Numbered from the stretch's first letter, positions 54,101 through 63,030 are shown. The stretch is DNA of 64,000 nt from Monarcha castaneiventris obscurior (GCA_026261815.1 JAMPIT010000434.1:13637001-13701000), one strand, 5' to 3'. Notes: generated from the sequence alone by a model not told the origin. Made by a program: numbers and translations.

Positions 54101-57100
54101 TGAGGTAGAGCTCAGCTTTCTCTCACGCATCCTTGAAGCACCAAGGCACCATTACTACTTTGTTTGAACTCAGGTTGCAGAGATTCTATTTGATTGTAAT
54201 AAAGACTTTCTGCTATTGTTCCCCTGATATTGTACAGACTCCGAGTCAGTGGGTGAAATAGAATGTTAGGGACCCATAATAATGTGGGGTCATGCTATTG
54301 TTAAATCAGGAAGCCTTTAATACTGAAGTCTGTGCCTGTGTTGTAAACCTGGGGTAAAAGGACTATAGTCATAGCTGTACTAGTGGGTACTATAGTAAGT
54401 TAATTTGCCAACTGAATGGAAACCTAAAATACAGTTTGGTGACTAAAATGTTACATAATGGGTAAAAGACGTGTTTATTTTGAGGTCTGGAATTTCTCAT
54501 TTCACACATGAGTTATAAAGGTTGCTTTGTTTTGATTTTATGCCAGAATGACTAAGTAGTCAAATTACTAAAGAGTATTTCAGGGTCTGCTAAGCATTTA
54601 TAATGACATGCGGAATTATAATGGATTTGTTTTGGTAATATCTGTATTGCTCTACATTTTTAAAACTATTACTATGAATATGTTATTTTAACATACTGAT
54701 AATGAACTATAATACTGAAATTTCCAGTAAAAACAAATTTAAACAACTGGTTCTATTTTACATAAAGCTGAATGTTTGAATAAATATTTGCAAGGCTAAT
54801 AGTTCACATTTCACTTGCCATGAAATGTTATTCTTTTTTAATTTAAACACCCTTTTGAATCTGAATGGGTGCATGACACACTGTTCTCATCTCCTCTTGC
54901 CTTGTTCTCAAGAAGTACCACAGTGGAGTGGGAACAGAAAAAAATTTTGGGGAAAAGTGGGTCATATCCTATTAGTTTTTAAATTACACGGTTTTAGTAA
55001 CTCTAGAAAGACCAAAATGTTCAAATCACACACACACATACACAGAAAGCTAGAGCATTCAGCTGCTCTTTGACTCTAAAGTGAGCAGGGACAGACATCT
55101 TTTAATAGGTAATTTTTTTTTCCTATGAACAAGTGAAATGAAGTATCTCTTGCCATATTGACTTGGTAAACATAACTGAAAAATCCTTAAGATCCCCTTG
55201 TCAATTCTTGTGTTCTGTGAAAATGTGAGCAAGAGTCTATTGACTTCAGAGCTGTTTCCAGTAAGTGTGAAGAATGGACTTACTAGTTTTCATGATAAAT
55301 TTAGAGTAACTAGAGAAGGATAAAATTGCACTGACTGCATCATTTGCTTCCTTTTGGTAAAGTGTTCCCAGTGGAGAGCTGTATACCTGCTCTTTAGCTG
55401 GCACTGGCTGTGGGAAGCAGAAAAATAAAAATCTGGGTATGAAAGTTGCTCTTCAGTTTTGAAGTACCAAAGGGATTTGTTTAGCTTTAGTTTTCTTCTT
55501 TATTAATCATTGGGTTTTTTGGTCACATACTTGGAAATTGTCTAAGGCACATACACACACACAACTTAGGAATTAACAAGAAACATAGGCTGCAAACCGG
55601 TGAGATGGTGAGCAATACTGATGGCATTTAAATTATTATTAGAAATCAAATTGCTTTCGCTAGTAATGAAGTCAGCAGCTGCTCTTAATCCTAAAGCTGG
55701 CACAAAATGATAAAACTTTGTAAAATCTGGTACAGTTGCTTTTCTCAATTCTTTGTTGTTAGCATTCTTCAAATCCAGCTGCAGAAATAGTTTATTCTTT
55801 TAACACAATTACAATAAATTAGATGTAGGGAAGGTAGAACATGGAACATGAAGTTCCATGTGGTACACACACAGAATATGGAGCATGAAAATGGTACATC
55901 TTACTGCTGTGAAATAAGTGGAACTTTGAGCACATTTTGGCAGACAACTGCTTTTCTCCTTTGTGCATGTTAATTATGCGTTTACTATTGAAAATCACAA
56001 GATGATAAAACAGTTTATATCTCCTCCAGCAAAAAGTGTATCTGCTGCCCTTTTCTTTTTACAAGCTCTTGTATATATTTGCACATACCTTTCTGATCCT
56101 AATCAGATACAGCACTTTTTCTCTCTCCTACTACTTTTCCATGAGCTTGCTTTTACCAAGAGGTGTCCAACAACAGTAGCAGTCATCTTGGAAATATAAT
56201 TAATTGTCCTCTAAATAATTCCTTAATTTGAATCGTGGGAAGGCTGCACAAATTTGTTACAGCCTCTGAGCACAGTAAGAGCACAGTGGAACCTCAGAGT
56301 GGTCCATTAAGCAAGTTTCTACATAAAACAAAACCCCATTCTTCAGTTAACAGCTACATTTTTCATTAGTCATTCATTTTACCACAAATTTAGCTTTATT
56401 TTTTCCTGTGCCTGTCTTGGTAAAGCAATTACAGCAGACTAAATTCTATGTAATGCCTCACATTATGACTTTTTTTCATATATTTCATTACTAAATACAG
56501 CTGTTGTATACATGTGATTCTAATTTGTGTCTATAAAATAACACTTTTCTATACAATATTTTACTATATGACATATAAAACATTGTAATTATTAGGCTTC
56601 CATGTGACAATGAGAGCTTTTAAGAAATTACCCAGCTGTTGAGAACACAGCCACGTGCTACCATTGGTATTCTAGTAGCTGTTATGACCTTAGTTTTCAG
56701 GAATGCCTTCTACTCTTCTGAAACCCTACTGTGACATAACATATGCAACTGCATGCATTGCTGCCATTCTTTGTATTCATATATCAATTTCCAAGCTCCA
56801 GAAACAGTGCAAATTACTTCCTTTAAACACGATTAACTAAAAATGTATCTTCTAATATTATGATGTGGTTAAAAAATAAGGCCTAGGGTAAATTTTCATC
56901 TGCTGTACTTGTTTAACCTTCACATTCTTAGCATTGCTTTTGGATTTTTTTATGCAAGAATTCCCAATGACTTTTGAAAGACCTTTACTGGGATAAATCT
57001 GTAACTGAAAGTTGCTTAACTGGGATGGTGTGTTTATGCAAGTTCATATGTAACTGATGTAAAGGAGGGAAGAATGCTGTGGCCACTGAAATCTTTATCA

Positions 57101-60100
57101 GTCTTTTTTTTGCAGCTACAGTAATTGATACAGATATTCACTGTGTTCCCCAGATGATACCTAAGCCCTGTGCAGTGTAAACCACAAATGCTGCGGTAAC
57201 ATTTGCTGTGCCTGTAAAGGCATTGGTAGAGATTTGTACGGAGTCTCAGCAAGATTGGAAGCAAGCAAAGTATTTCAATAGACCTAAAAACTTTGTCCTT
57301 TAGCACCAAAGTTTCAGTAGCAGTTGTTAGGCAGTTTAGAGTTTCTCTTTGAGCTGAGTTTTTTTTCCAATCATGTCCAATAGTGAGGTAAAACAAACTA
57401 ATTCTGCATTCTTATCTTGAATCTGTATTGATCAAGTAGCTTTTTAACATCTTTACATATGGAGAATATAATCTTCTTATAGTGGAAATATTAACAGATA
57501 CTGTAGAAAAAGTTGTCTTTTAACAAAACAAGCAAAACCCACCCCACCTCCAAATCTGTAAGTTGGTGCCCCTCCAATACAACAAACAAAACTGAGTGCA
57601 GGAGGAGAGCAGTGTTTGTATCCATCAGGTCCAGAGTCTGTTGAAAAACAGCTTTTACTACTCCCATACATAGAGAAAACCACAATTGTCTGTGGAGTGT
57701 TCAATGAGTTCTAGGCACTTCTCTGCTGGTACCAGTCTGTGTTTAATAAAGTGAAACTTTACTTAGACTAGTCAGCAGCTTAAAGTTAAGGTGCTGTTTC
57801 AGAGGTTCAGACTTAATAATGAAGGAAACAACTGGAAAAGATGTTTGAAGATGGATGTGATGTTCCAGAGCTCAGCGTCTTGCCACATGATATGTCTCTC
57901 ATACAACAGCTTCGAGTTCAGTTCCTTGCTACAGAATGTGTATGGTGAACATCAACAATATCCAGTGTGGGTGTGAAATGCCTATCTACAATGGATTGTA
58001 GCTGTAAAGCTCATCTGAAATCATGTGTATGTCTTGAGTTCTAAGAAAGAACATACTGCTTATTGCTTAGGTATATGTAGTTTATATATCTATACATATA
58101 CACAGTGTCATATAGATAAATGTAAATTAAGACTCTTACTAAAATTTCTGTCTTCTTTCTCTAATAGATTGAACAAATGAGGACAGAGCTACTTCAGGAA
58201 AGAGCTGTAAAGCAGGACTTGGAGTGTGACAAAATTTCATTGGAAAGACAGGTAATTATGTCTCGTTGTAAATGCTTTGACCACTTTTGGAGGAACTGTT
58301 CTGCCAAGGCTTAACCGTACTTCAGGAACACTGTTGAAGATATAATTTCAAGTAATTGTGATTTTAGCTGAGTGTTTTCTTCTGCAATAGTAAACAATTC
58401 TGCAGTTCAGTGGTCTTTGAAAACCTTAGCTGAGATCCAGAGGAAAGCTGTCTTACCAAGTCATAAGTATTATTTACAAAATCAAGAACATAAAACATTG
58501 TAATGGGAATTTAGAGAACACGTTTGTACAACACACCTAATTTGGTGCCTTAAATTAGGTGACGTTGATCTCATCTTAATTATTTGAGAAAAAAGAATGC
58601 CATCTACTGGTATATTCTGTGTACATTCTTATACTTTACCTCTGATTTTCCTGTCATAGTCCTTTTTTCTGTGTTTGAGACCTGAGATCATGCTTTGAAT
58701 TTCTGTAACATAGAGCTTTATTTTTCTGTTCCTGATGTAACTTGATTTGTTGGGGTTTTTTTTTTACGTCAACTCTTTCACTAGGCCCCCATTGAAAACC
58801 TAAATTACATAGCCTCAGAAAAATGAAAGTGCAAATCTGAGCAAAAGTCTGCTTTTACAAGTCTTTTTCAAGCTATTTTTGTTGTAGGAGTAGCATCGGA
58901 TAGTTAAGGGGGCGGGGGGACGACCCCAGTAATACCTTTGATAGAATAAAGTGGTATTGGATATAAATAATTCCTTTGTCTACTTGTTCTGGCCATACAC
59001 CACTGATTTCCAGGCGAAGAACACAGAAGTTTACAAAAGAATTCTGTGGAGCATAAGACAGATCTGACAGAGTATTTGAACAAAAAAATTGGCATATTAA
59101 AAAGTACTGCTAGAAGGTGCTTGCACTATCTGAAGTTTAAGTGTCTATTTAATCCTAAAACTTTTAACTGAAGCTGAACAATAAATTCTTTTCAATAAGG
59201 CACAGTAATAGAAAGTTTGTTTGTAGTAAACTGTAAAATCTCAATGACTTTCCCTGTTTACTAAATAATACACTGATCACTGTACACACTGGTATATGTT
59301 TTCCTGGAGACATGAATTTGGTATTAAGGTGATATTTGTCAATCTGAGTGTATTAACCAAGTGCGTTCCAACTATAGAACAAGGACTTGAAGAGCCGAAT
59401 CCTTCACCTGGAGAGTTCTTACCGATCCAACAAAGAGGGACTTGTTGCTCAGATGGAGGCACGGATCACAGAGCTGGAAGAACGACTTGAAAATGAAGAG
59501 AGGTAAAACCAGTTATGTTAAGATCAAAACATACATGTTTATGTTTGTTATTAAGGCCTCTTGCTAATATTGCTATTGCAATTAACTTTTCATCAAATTA
59601 AAATGGTTACTGTTCCATAAAAGTATTGCAAGTTTTCTTTTTGACTGCAAGCACAGTAGAAGTTTGTCTTAAAATTTAAAGCTGGGCACAGTGCTAACAT
59701 GGTTCCATAGCTCCTTATTTTATAAATACCTAATACCAGTAACAGGTTTAGAAATATTAACTGTACTGTGAGATATCCACTTTCATGTTCACTTTTTGTT
59801 TAATTTTGGAGGAGTGTATTTTTGTTTCTAAATGTTGCTGTGGTGACAGAAGAAATTCTCCTTAGTCATTGCTGCTTTTGGACAAATTTCTCAGTATGTT
59901 GCATGGAATCAGTAATTCCAAGCAGGGACCCTTAGTATTTATTTAATTCTTAGAAGATTGCTAAGGAATTATGTTATCAGGATTGGGAGTATTTCAGTTC
60001 CTTTTTTACAAACCTGTCTTTTGTTTGTTTTGTTTTTTTCCTAGGGATAGAGCTAATTTCCAACTAAGTAACCGCAGACTTGAGAGAAAAGTGAAGGAGT

Positions 60101-61688
60101 TAATGTTGCAAGTAGATGATGAACATCTGTCATTGACTGATCAGAAGGACCAGGTAGAGGGAAAGACTAATATGCAAATGTCTGATGTTAATCCTACTAG
60201 CATAAGCCATCATGTATAAAAGATACCAGAAGAATGTAGGTAGATTCTGATTACTCTGTTGTTTATGAACTCCCATTTAGTGATGTTTGCAGCTGCCATT
60301 GCATCATGTGCTTTTGTCTAGTACTAAATCGTTACTAATTTCGGAAATTATGAAAAGAAAGCAGTTATAGAAGCAATGCTAATTTAAGAAACAAAGCAAG
60401 TAACAGACAGTAATTCATCCTATAAACATACCAACAAGTAATATATTCTGTTTTGCCACCATAAAATTCTGTTTGAAGAAAGAAGCTGTTAACTGTTAAA
60501 TATAGGCTGTAAGTATTAAGCACAAACTGATGTTCTAATAGCAATGTGCTCTACCATTTACTGTGGTCTTTGTTCATTCCTTGCTTAAAATATGGTTTGT
60601 TTGAGCACGTGAGCCAGCAGCTAATACTCTGCCTGGAGAATGAACAGTGTGTTTCAGATTGCAGACATCCATTACAGGAATGACCTTGAAAAATCCTATC
60701 GGTTTTTGAAATGTATTTTATAGTATTTGTCTGTTAAAGTTGCTTAACTTAGACACACTTACAACTCTAGTCTGTCCTAATTGATAACCAGCTCTTGCTA
60801 TCACATAATACTGTCTTACTGTACCAAAGCTCTCTTTGCTTGTTTTGCTGGATTTTCTTTGTAAAAAAATTGGATCACATTATTTTTCTTAAAGTCTAAT
60901 GCTGACTTTCAAATATTTCTGAAGCAGAGGATTACAGTGTCACTACACTGGCAAAGCTTTGTTTTTATTCTCCCTCTCATAGATGCTGGAAGAATAAAAT
61001 TCCTTTATTAAAATAGTCCTCTAATCAGATGACCTGTAAATATTGCAGTTGAGTTTGCGTTTGAAAGCAATGAAACGTCAAGTTGAAGAAGCTGAAGAAG
61101 AAATAGACAGACTGGAAAATGCTAAAAAGAAACTTCAGAGAGAACTTGAAGAGCAACTGGACATAAATGAACAATTGCAAGGACAGCTTAACACTGCAAA
61201 AAAAGAATTAAGGTAGGATGAGTTCTCAGACCTTTCAGTTCTGTATCACACCACTGCTCACACATTTGACTGCTTGCTCCTGTTTAGCCACCTGTGAACA
61301 TCCCAGTGTGCAAAGTTTACAGTTTCCCGTCTCTACCACTTTAGTTAGAGGTGGTGGAAAATGTCATTGCTTGATCTTGTGCATGTTTCTTTCATGGAAG
61401 ATGGAGTCTGTGATAAACTACCCCTGCTGGAGCACTTTGACATCCTTCAAAAGTGTAAATCCTGCCTGTCAGTGTTTTAAGCTTTGTATAAGTGTTCTGT
61501 GTGTAGATGTGCTGTTTTAATAGCAGTATGTGTGGTTTTGTTTCAGTAGACTGAAGAGGTCGCCAAGTAAAGTGTTGGCTGATTCTGATGATGACGACGA
61601 CGATGATGATTTCAGCACGGATGGTGACAGTCTCTGTGAAGTACCTTCAGGAAATAACTTTTCAAAAGATGATGACACAAAAATCTAA
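22545..61688 (+). CDS. CGNL1: CGNL1, cingulin-like protein 1 (paracingulin/JACOP), spliced CDS of 18 coding exons
   Basis: The joined coding exons (22545-24125, 24651-24745, 25669-25762, 26682-26783, 27195-27343, 27837-27972, 29777-29989, 44556-44762, 45081-45185, 48400-48552, 49185-49355, 51577-51738, 52539-52628, 58168-58251, 59378-59502, 60045-60153, 61049-61212, 61547 or 61550-61688) form one frame of 1293 or 1292 residues. All introns are GT-AG and all phases match. The protein has a head of about 590 residues with a ZO-1 interaction motif, a coiled-coil rod from about 590 to 1245, and a short acidic tail, as in the cingulin family. Known role: a plaque protein of tight and adherens junctions, recruited by ZO-1, that binds the Rho-family exchange factors GEF-H1 and Tiam1 and so tunes RhoA and Rac1 at junctions. 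Cingulin (CGN) is the main alternative, but the residue-level match, exon plan and length fit CGNL1. Confidence 0.96.
24126..24650 (+). other. CGNL1: CGNL1 intron 2
   Basis: This 525-base GT-AG intron has a short TTG run near 24285 and a pyrimidine-rich acceptor ending in CTTTTAG. I see no gene or mobile element in it. Confidence 0.92.
24651..24745 (+). CDS. CGNL1: CGNL1 exon 3 (residues 528-558 plus split codon)
   Basis: This 95-base exon encodes [12 protein letters not shown] and onward to YNYLKEG, a block strongly conserved in CGNL1 just before the rod. It must end at 24745 before GTCAGT, because only that phase continues into exon 4 as [11 protein letters not shown] better-looking GTAAGC donor lies four bases downstream at 24750, but using it would shift the frame to an immediate stop. 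Confidence 0.95.
24746..25668 (+). other. CGNL1: CGNL1 intron 3
   Basis: A 923-base phase-2 intron with an unusual GTCAGT donor and a TATTTTAG acceptor. It is AT-rich with a small CAA run near 25105. Nothing else is recognised. Confidence 0.9.
25669..25762 (+). CDS. CGNL1: CGNL1 exon 4 (residues 559-590)
   Basis: This 94-base exon completes the split glycine codon and encodes [20 protein letters not shown] and on to the head-rod boundary. It ends in phase 0 at the GTAAAG donor at 25763. The sequence is closely conserved with mammalian CGNL1 and leads into the coiled coil. Confidence 0.96.
25972..26220 (+). repeat. Intronic direct duplication, copy A
   Basis: This stretch matches 26873-27155 in the same orientation about 0.9 kb downstream. 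Shared segments include GCTTTTTCAGAAGA, GAGAAGGAGTTTGGAGCAGT (26076 against 27013), TAAATGTTAATCT, and GAGAGAC near the end. Divergence suggests an old event. It could be a local tandem duplication that spanned the exon 5 region, or two insertions of one unrecognised repeat family. Confidence 0.8.
26281..26320 (+). repeat. 20-bp tandem duplication
   Basis: TATTTGAAAATCTGAACATA is followed directly by the same unit with one substitution. It is a small tandem repeat about 60 bases beyond copy A of the larger intronic duplication. Confidence 0.9.
26682..26783 (+). CDS. CGNL1: CGNL1 exon 5 (residues 591-624), start of rod
   Basis: This 102-base phase 0-0 exon starts after ATTGTAG and ends before GTACAG. 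It encodes [20 protein letters not shown], then a charged heptad-like helix, matching the EVKDLLEQK-type start of the mammalian rod. It lies between the two copies of the intronic duplication. Confidence 0.94.
26784..27194 (+). other. CGNL1: CGNL1 intron 5
   Basis: This 411-base intron consists largely of copy B of the direct duplication (about 26873-27155), leaving about 90 unmatched bases after the donor and about 40 before the acceptor. Confidence 0.9.
26873..27155 (+). repeat. Intronic direct duplication, copy B
   Basis: This is the partner of 25972-26220. Relative to copy A it carries about 35 extra bases around 26980-27012, where a GTTTAATTTAATTAAAGTTT stretch separates the matching blocks. 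The copy ends about 40 bases before the exon 6 acceptor. Confidence 0.8.
27195..27343 (+). CDS. CGNL1: CGNL1 exon 6 (residues 625-673 plus split codon)
   Basis: This 149-base coiled-coil exon begins [20 protein letters not shown] and runs to RQNLEE. It ends in phase 2 at the consensus GTGAGT donor at 27344; the last glutamate codon is completed by the first base of exon 7. Confidence 0.96.
27344..27836 (+). other. CGNL1: CGNL1 intron 6
   Basis: A 493-base phase-2 GT-AG intron. Nothing beyond unique AT-rich sequence is seen. Confidence 0.9.
27837..27972 (+). CDS. CGNL1: CGNL1 exon 7 (residues 674-719)
   Basis: This 136-base exon encodes [20 protein letters not shown] and [13 protein letters not shown], near-identical to the mammalian rod segment. 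The acceptor GATGAG has a weak polypyrimidine tract but is fixed by the phase-2 frame. The donor is GTTAGT at 27973. The open frame continues into the intron to a stop at 28086, which would be a truncated read-through product only. Confidence 0.96.
27973..29776 (+). other. CGNL1: CGNL1 intron 7
   Basis: A 1.8-kb intron with moderate composition and no recognisable gene or known mobile element. The 28017-28268 open frame has no domain or conserved pattern. Confidence 0.88.
29777..29989 (+). CDS. CGNL1: CGNL1 exon 8 (residues 720-790)
   Basis: This 213-base phase 0-0 exon encodes [20 protein letters not shown] and the very conserved [20 protein letters not shown] block of the rod. It is bounded by CTTTAG and GTACAT. 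The continuous charged heptad pattern supports a parallel dimeric coiled coil. Confidence 0.97.
33977..34006. repeat. (TG)n/(TA)n microsatellite
   Basis: A short TG run passes into TATAAA and then about nine TA units. It is a simple repeat within intron 8. Confidence 0.85.
37090..37590 (-). mobile_element. CR1 LINE fragment, 5'-truncated, antisense to CGNL1
   Basis: Reading the plus strand, the block opens with degenerate CACAGAAT octamers, the reverse complement of the CR1 3' terminal repeat. It continues with the typical GTTGGAAGAGACCTCTGAGA and CACCTCCCTGGGCAGCCTGT sequences, then the GC-rich end of the reverse-transcriptase ORF region. Only about 0.5 kb of the 3' end remains, as in most bird CR1 copies. 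No flanking target-site duplication is seen, which fits CR1. It is diverged and inactive. The 123- and 80-residue open frames across it are remnants or artefacts. Confidence 0.95.
38488..38530. repeat. (CA)n/(TA)n/(TG)n microsatellite
   Basis: A CA run of about nine units is followed by ATATGTATATATGTGTATGT-type sequence. It is a compound dinucleotide repeat in intron 8, likely length-variable. Confidence 0.9.
44556..44762 (+). CDS. CGNL1: CGNL1 exon 9 (residues 791-859)
   Basis: This 207-base phase 0-0 exon runs from after CACTAG to a consensus GTAAGT donor. It encodes [20 protein letters not shown] and further rod sequence to KEKLKTYE. It joins directly to exon 8, matching the mammalian order (EEAT then VLASR), so no exon is missing in the long intron before it. 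Confidence 0.95.
44763..45080 (+). other. CGNL1: CGNL1 intron 9
   Basis: A short 318-base intron with a consensus GTAAGT donor and a CATTGCAG acceptor. No feature is seen inside. Confidence 0.93.
45081..45185 (+). CDS. CGNL1: CGNL1 exon 10 (residues 860-894)
   Basis: This 105-base phase 0-0 exon encodes [20 protein letters not shown] and on to QLEDMQ. Its 35 residues equal exactly five heptads, so loss or gain of the exon would keep both reading frame and coiled-coil register. The donor is GTAAGA. Confidence 0.95.
45186..48399 (+). other. CGNL1: CGNL1 intron 10
   Basis: A 3.2-kb intron of unique AT-rich sequence. The open frames at 45732-46004 and 46416-46787 have no domain, no coding-like conservation that I recognise, and no matching splice phases. 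No mobile element is recognised. Confidence 0.88.
48400..48552 (+). CDS. CGNL1: CGNL1 exon 11 (residues 895-945)
   Basis: This 153-base phase 0-0 exon encodes [20 protein letters not shown] and the conserved [19 protein letters not shown] segment. It is bounded by CTGCTGCAG and GTATGA. Confidence 0.96.
48553..49184 (+). other. CGNL1: CGNL1 intron 11
   Basis: A 632-base intron. The 106-codon open frame at 48733-49053 contains no known domain and no usable splice context. Confidence 0.9.
49185..49355 (+). CDS. CGNL1: CGNL1 exon 12 (residues 946-1002)
   Basis: This 171-base phase 0-0 exon encodes [20 protein letters not shown] and the conserved [20 protein letters not shown] rod segment. It runs from after GCCCAG to before GTAATG. 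The leading ATG is an internal methionine, not a start. Confidence 0.96.
49356..51576 (+). other. CGNL1: CGNL1 intron 12
   Basis: A 2.2-kb intron containing a compound TG/TA microsatellite at 51079-51129 and a weak minus-strand CTCF/YY1-like motif at 51409-51423. No gene is seen. Confidence 0.88.
51079..51129. repeat. (TG)n(TA)n compound microsatellite
   Basis: About six TG units are followed by some twenty TA units interrupted by two TG steps. It is the longest TA-rich repeat in the window and likely to extrude cruciforms and vary in length. Confidence 0.9.
51577..51738 (+). CDS. CGNL1: CGNL1 exon 13 (residues 1003-1056)
   Basis: This 162-base phase 0-0 exon encodes [20 protein letters not shown] and the conserved [19 protein letters not shown] block. 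It runs from after GCTTCAG to before GTAAAA. The strong match to mammalian CGNL1 fixes both boundaries. Confidence 0.96.
51739..52538 (+). other. CGNL1: CGNL1 intron 13
   Basis: An 800-base GT-AG intron, AT-rich, with no recognised features. Confidence 0.9.
52539..52628 (+). CDS. CGNL1: CGNL1 exon 14 (residues 1057-1086)
   Basis: This 90-base phase 0-0 exon encodes [20 protein letters not shown] followed by [10 protein letters not shown]. The acceptor is CCACTTAG. The donor GTACTT is weak by consensus, so this exon may be prone to variable splicing by inference. Confidence 0.95.
52629..58167 (+). other. CGNL1: CGNL1 intron 14
   Basis: A 5.5-kb intron. It has CA repeats at 55027-55044 and 55552-55563 and a perfect 9-bp inverted repeat, ACATGGAAC at 55839-55847 with GTTCCATGT at 55853-55861. 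Open frames are short and featureless. No interspersed repeat is recognised. Confidence 0.88.
55839..55861. repeat. Short perfect inverted repeat
   Basis: Nine-base arms ACATGGAAC and GTTCCATGT are separated by a five-base loop. It could form a small hairpin; no function is implied. Confidence 0.75.
58168..58251 (+). CDS. CGNL1: CGNL1 exon 15 (residues 1087-1114)
   Basis: This 84-base phase 0-0 exon encodes [20 protein letters not shown] and DKISLERQ. The 28 residues equal four heptads, the classical unit of long coiled-coil rods. It runs from after CTAATAG to before GTAATT. Confidence 0.96.
58252..59377 (+). other. CGNL1: CGNL1 intron 15
   Basis: A 1.1-kb intron. It contains a good minus-strand CTCF-like motif at 58598-58610 and a G-rich patch near 58909-58920. 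No gene is seen. Confidence 0.88.
58598..58610 (-). promoter_or_regulatory. CTCF-like motif, minus orientation
   Basis: On the minus strand the sequence CCAGTAGATGGCA fits the CTCF core CCASYAGRKGGCR at every position. It faces the plus-oriented motif at 2714-2732, a convergent arrangement typical of loop anchors. A short motif like this can also occur by chance. Confidence 0.45.
59378..59502 (+). CDS. CGNL1: CGNL1 exon 16 (residues 1115-1155 plus split codon)
   Basis: This 125-base exon encodes [20 protein letters not shown], then [20 protein letters not shown], the conserved late-rod segment. It ends in phase 2 before GTAAAA; the arginine codon AG|G is completed in exon 17. The acceptor ACTATAG is fixed by phase and homology. 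Confidence 0.96.
59503..60044 (+). other. CGNL1: CGNL1 intron 16
   Basis: A 542-base phase-2 intron ending in a strong T-rich tract before CCTAG. Nothing else is noted. Confidence 0.92.
60045..60153 (+). CDS. CGNL1: CGNL1 exon 17 (residues 1156-1192)
   Basis: This 109-base exon encodes [20 protein letters not shown] and [15 protein letters not shown]. It is among the most conserved parts of the cingulin family and resembles myosin-tail coiled coils. It ends in phase 0 before GTAGAG. Confidence 0.97.
60154..61048 (+). other. CGNL1: CGNL1 intron 17
   Basis: An 895-base phase-0 intron, AT-rich, with no recognised feature. Confidence 0.9.
61049..61212 (+). CDS. CGNL1: CGNL1 exon 18 (residues 1193-1246 plus split codon)
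   Basis: This 164-base exon encodes [20 protein letters not shown] and [18 protein letters not shown], the C-terminal end of the rod, strongly conserved. It starts after TATTGCAG and ends in phase 2 before GTAGGA. Confidence 0.97.
61213..61546 (+). other. CGNL1: CGNL1 intron 18
   Basis: A 334- or 337-base intron whose acceptor is a tandem CAGTAG. The plus-strand 100-codon open frame starting inside it is a shadow. Confidence 0.9.
61547..61688 (+). CDS. CGNL1: CGNL1 exon 19 coding part: acidic tail and stop (residues 1247-1293)
   Basis: The last coding segment begins at 61547 (CAG acceptor) or 61550 (TAG acceptor). The second choice reads [12 protein letters not shown], as in mammals (LRLKKLPSKVL), and is probably the main form; the first inserts one serine. 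A basic LKRSPSK patch is followed by eight consecutive aspartates, then FSTDGDSL, conserved with mammalian LSTDGGSL. The final residues differ from mammals and end at TAA 61686-61688. Confidence 0.95.
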
Positions 61689-63030
61689 ATAAGTATGGAT
61701 GCAATTCCTTGAAAGTACTGGAAGAATAACATAAATTATCAAGAAACTAGGATATTCTAGAAGCCAAATGACATAAAGGGATTTAAGAGTTGGGAATATA
61801 ATGTTTCCTTCCATACTGTGCCATTTGCTTATTTAGATCTCCACTGTTTATTGTAGACAACAGGATTGCATTATAAAACAGCTATAAAACAAGATACATT
61901 TATATATATAACCACTACTGAAAATGTGGGGACAATGTTTCCCATGGGAAATGGGATTTTGCTAAAATTCTGTTCAAGTAAAAAGCCATCTAATAGTAAT
62001 TCAGAATTAGTTTTTAGTTATTAAAAGCTTTTCCCTAAAATTAAGGAAACCATGGAAGATTATTTAATAATTGTAATTAAGGGGAAATTATGTATAAAAT
62101 GTAAATATTTTAAATTTGATCTTTTTATTGACTATTTTAGTACTATTTTGTAAAGTTTTGAATATTATATAAATCAGTTTGTTATGTAAAATCTTTAAAT
62201 TTATATCAAATGCTATGTTTGGGTTTTCACTAAGAGGAAAACAAATGAAAATGAATACATTTCATTCATTACAGAGCAGATTCATAGTTCCTGGGCCAGG
62301 AAGTACATTTTAAAACCAGAGTAAGTTTTATTGTATGTGTTCTGTATATTAGAGGTCAAGTGTTAATCCTGCCTATTGACTTTAAAAGGACCATCACATC
62401 TGCATGATGAGAGAGGCTTGCCTTCAACTTCCTTGTAAACTTCATTTGGGAAGCTTTCTGTTCTTAGCAGGGAAGGGTGAGAGTGAAGTCAGTTATTACT
62501 TGGTACCTTTCATTTCTTGAAAGGACTTCAGTTCTGCCAGAGGCAGAATGTTATAGGCCTGCTGATTTGAGGACATTGGCACAGTCTTATCTTGCAAGTT
62601 TCTAAAGAGTCTCACTCCTTCCAGTAAAATTACTTGTGGTCTTTGAATTAAGTACGTGCTAAATCTGTTAATTGATATGAAAATCTTATGCTGCTGGCAA
62701 GAAATTGCACCAAGGAAACAAAAAGCATGTATCTGATTTTTCTTTCTAAGTTCTTCTTGACCATCTTATGGTGACATATTGCAGAGTATGGTCATATGTG
62801 CAGATATATATTAGTATTTCAGTTTACAGAAGTGTCTGTACTTTGGGTTATCCATCTATTCAACAAGCTTTGTGGGAAATTTAAAAGAAAGAGCATAGAA
62901 GATTTTATTTTTAAAACATTTTCTATTTTGTTGCTAAAAATATTTTTTGCCATTTATATTACACCAGACTGGTTTTGCTCCTTTGCAAATCTAGAATTCT
63001 AAGGAAAGGGCATTACTACAAAGTTTTGTT

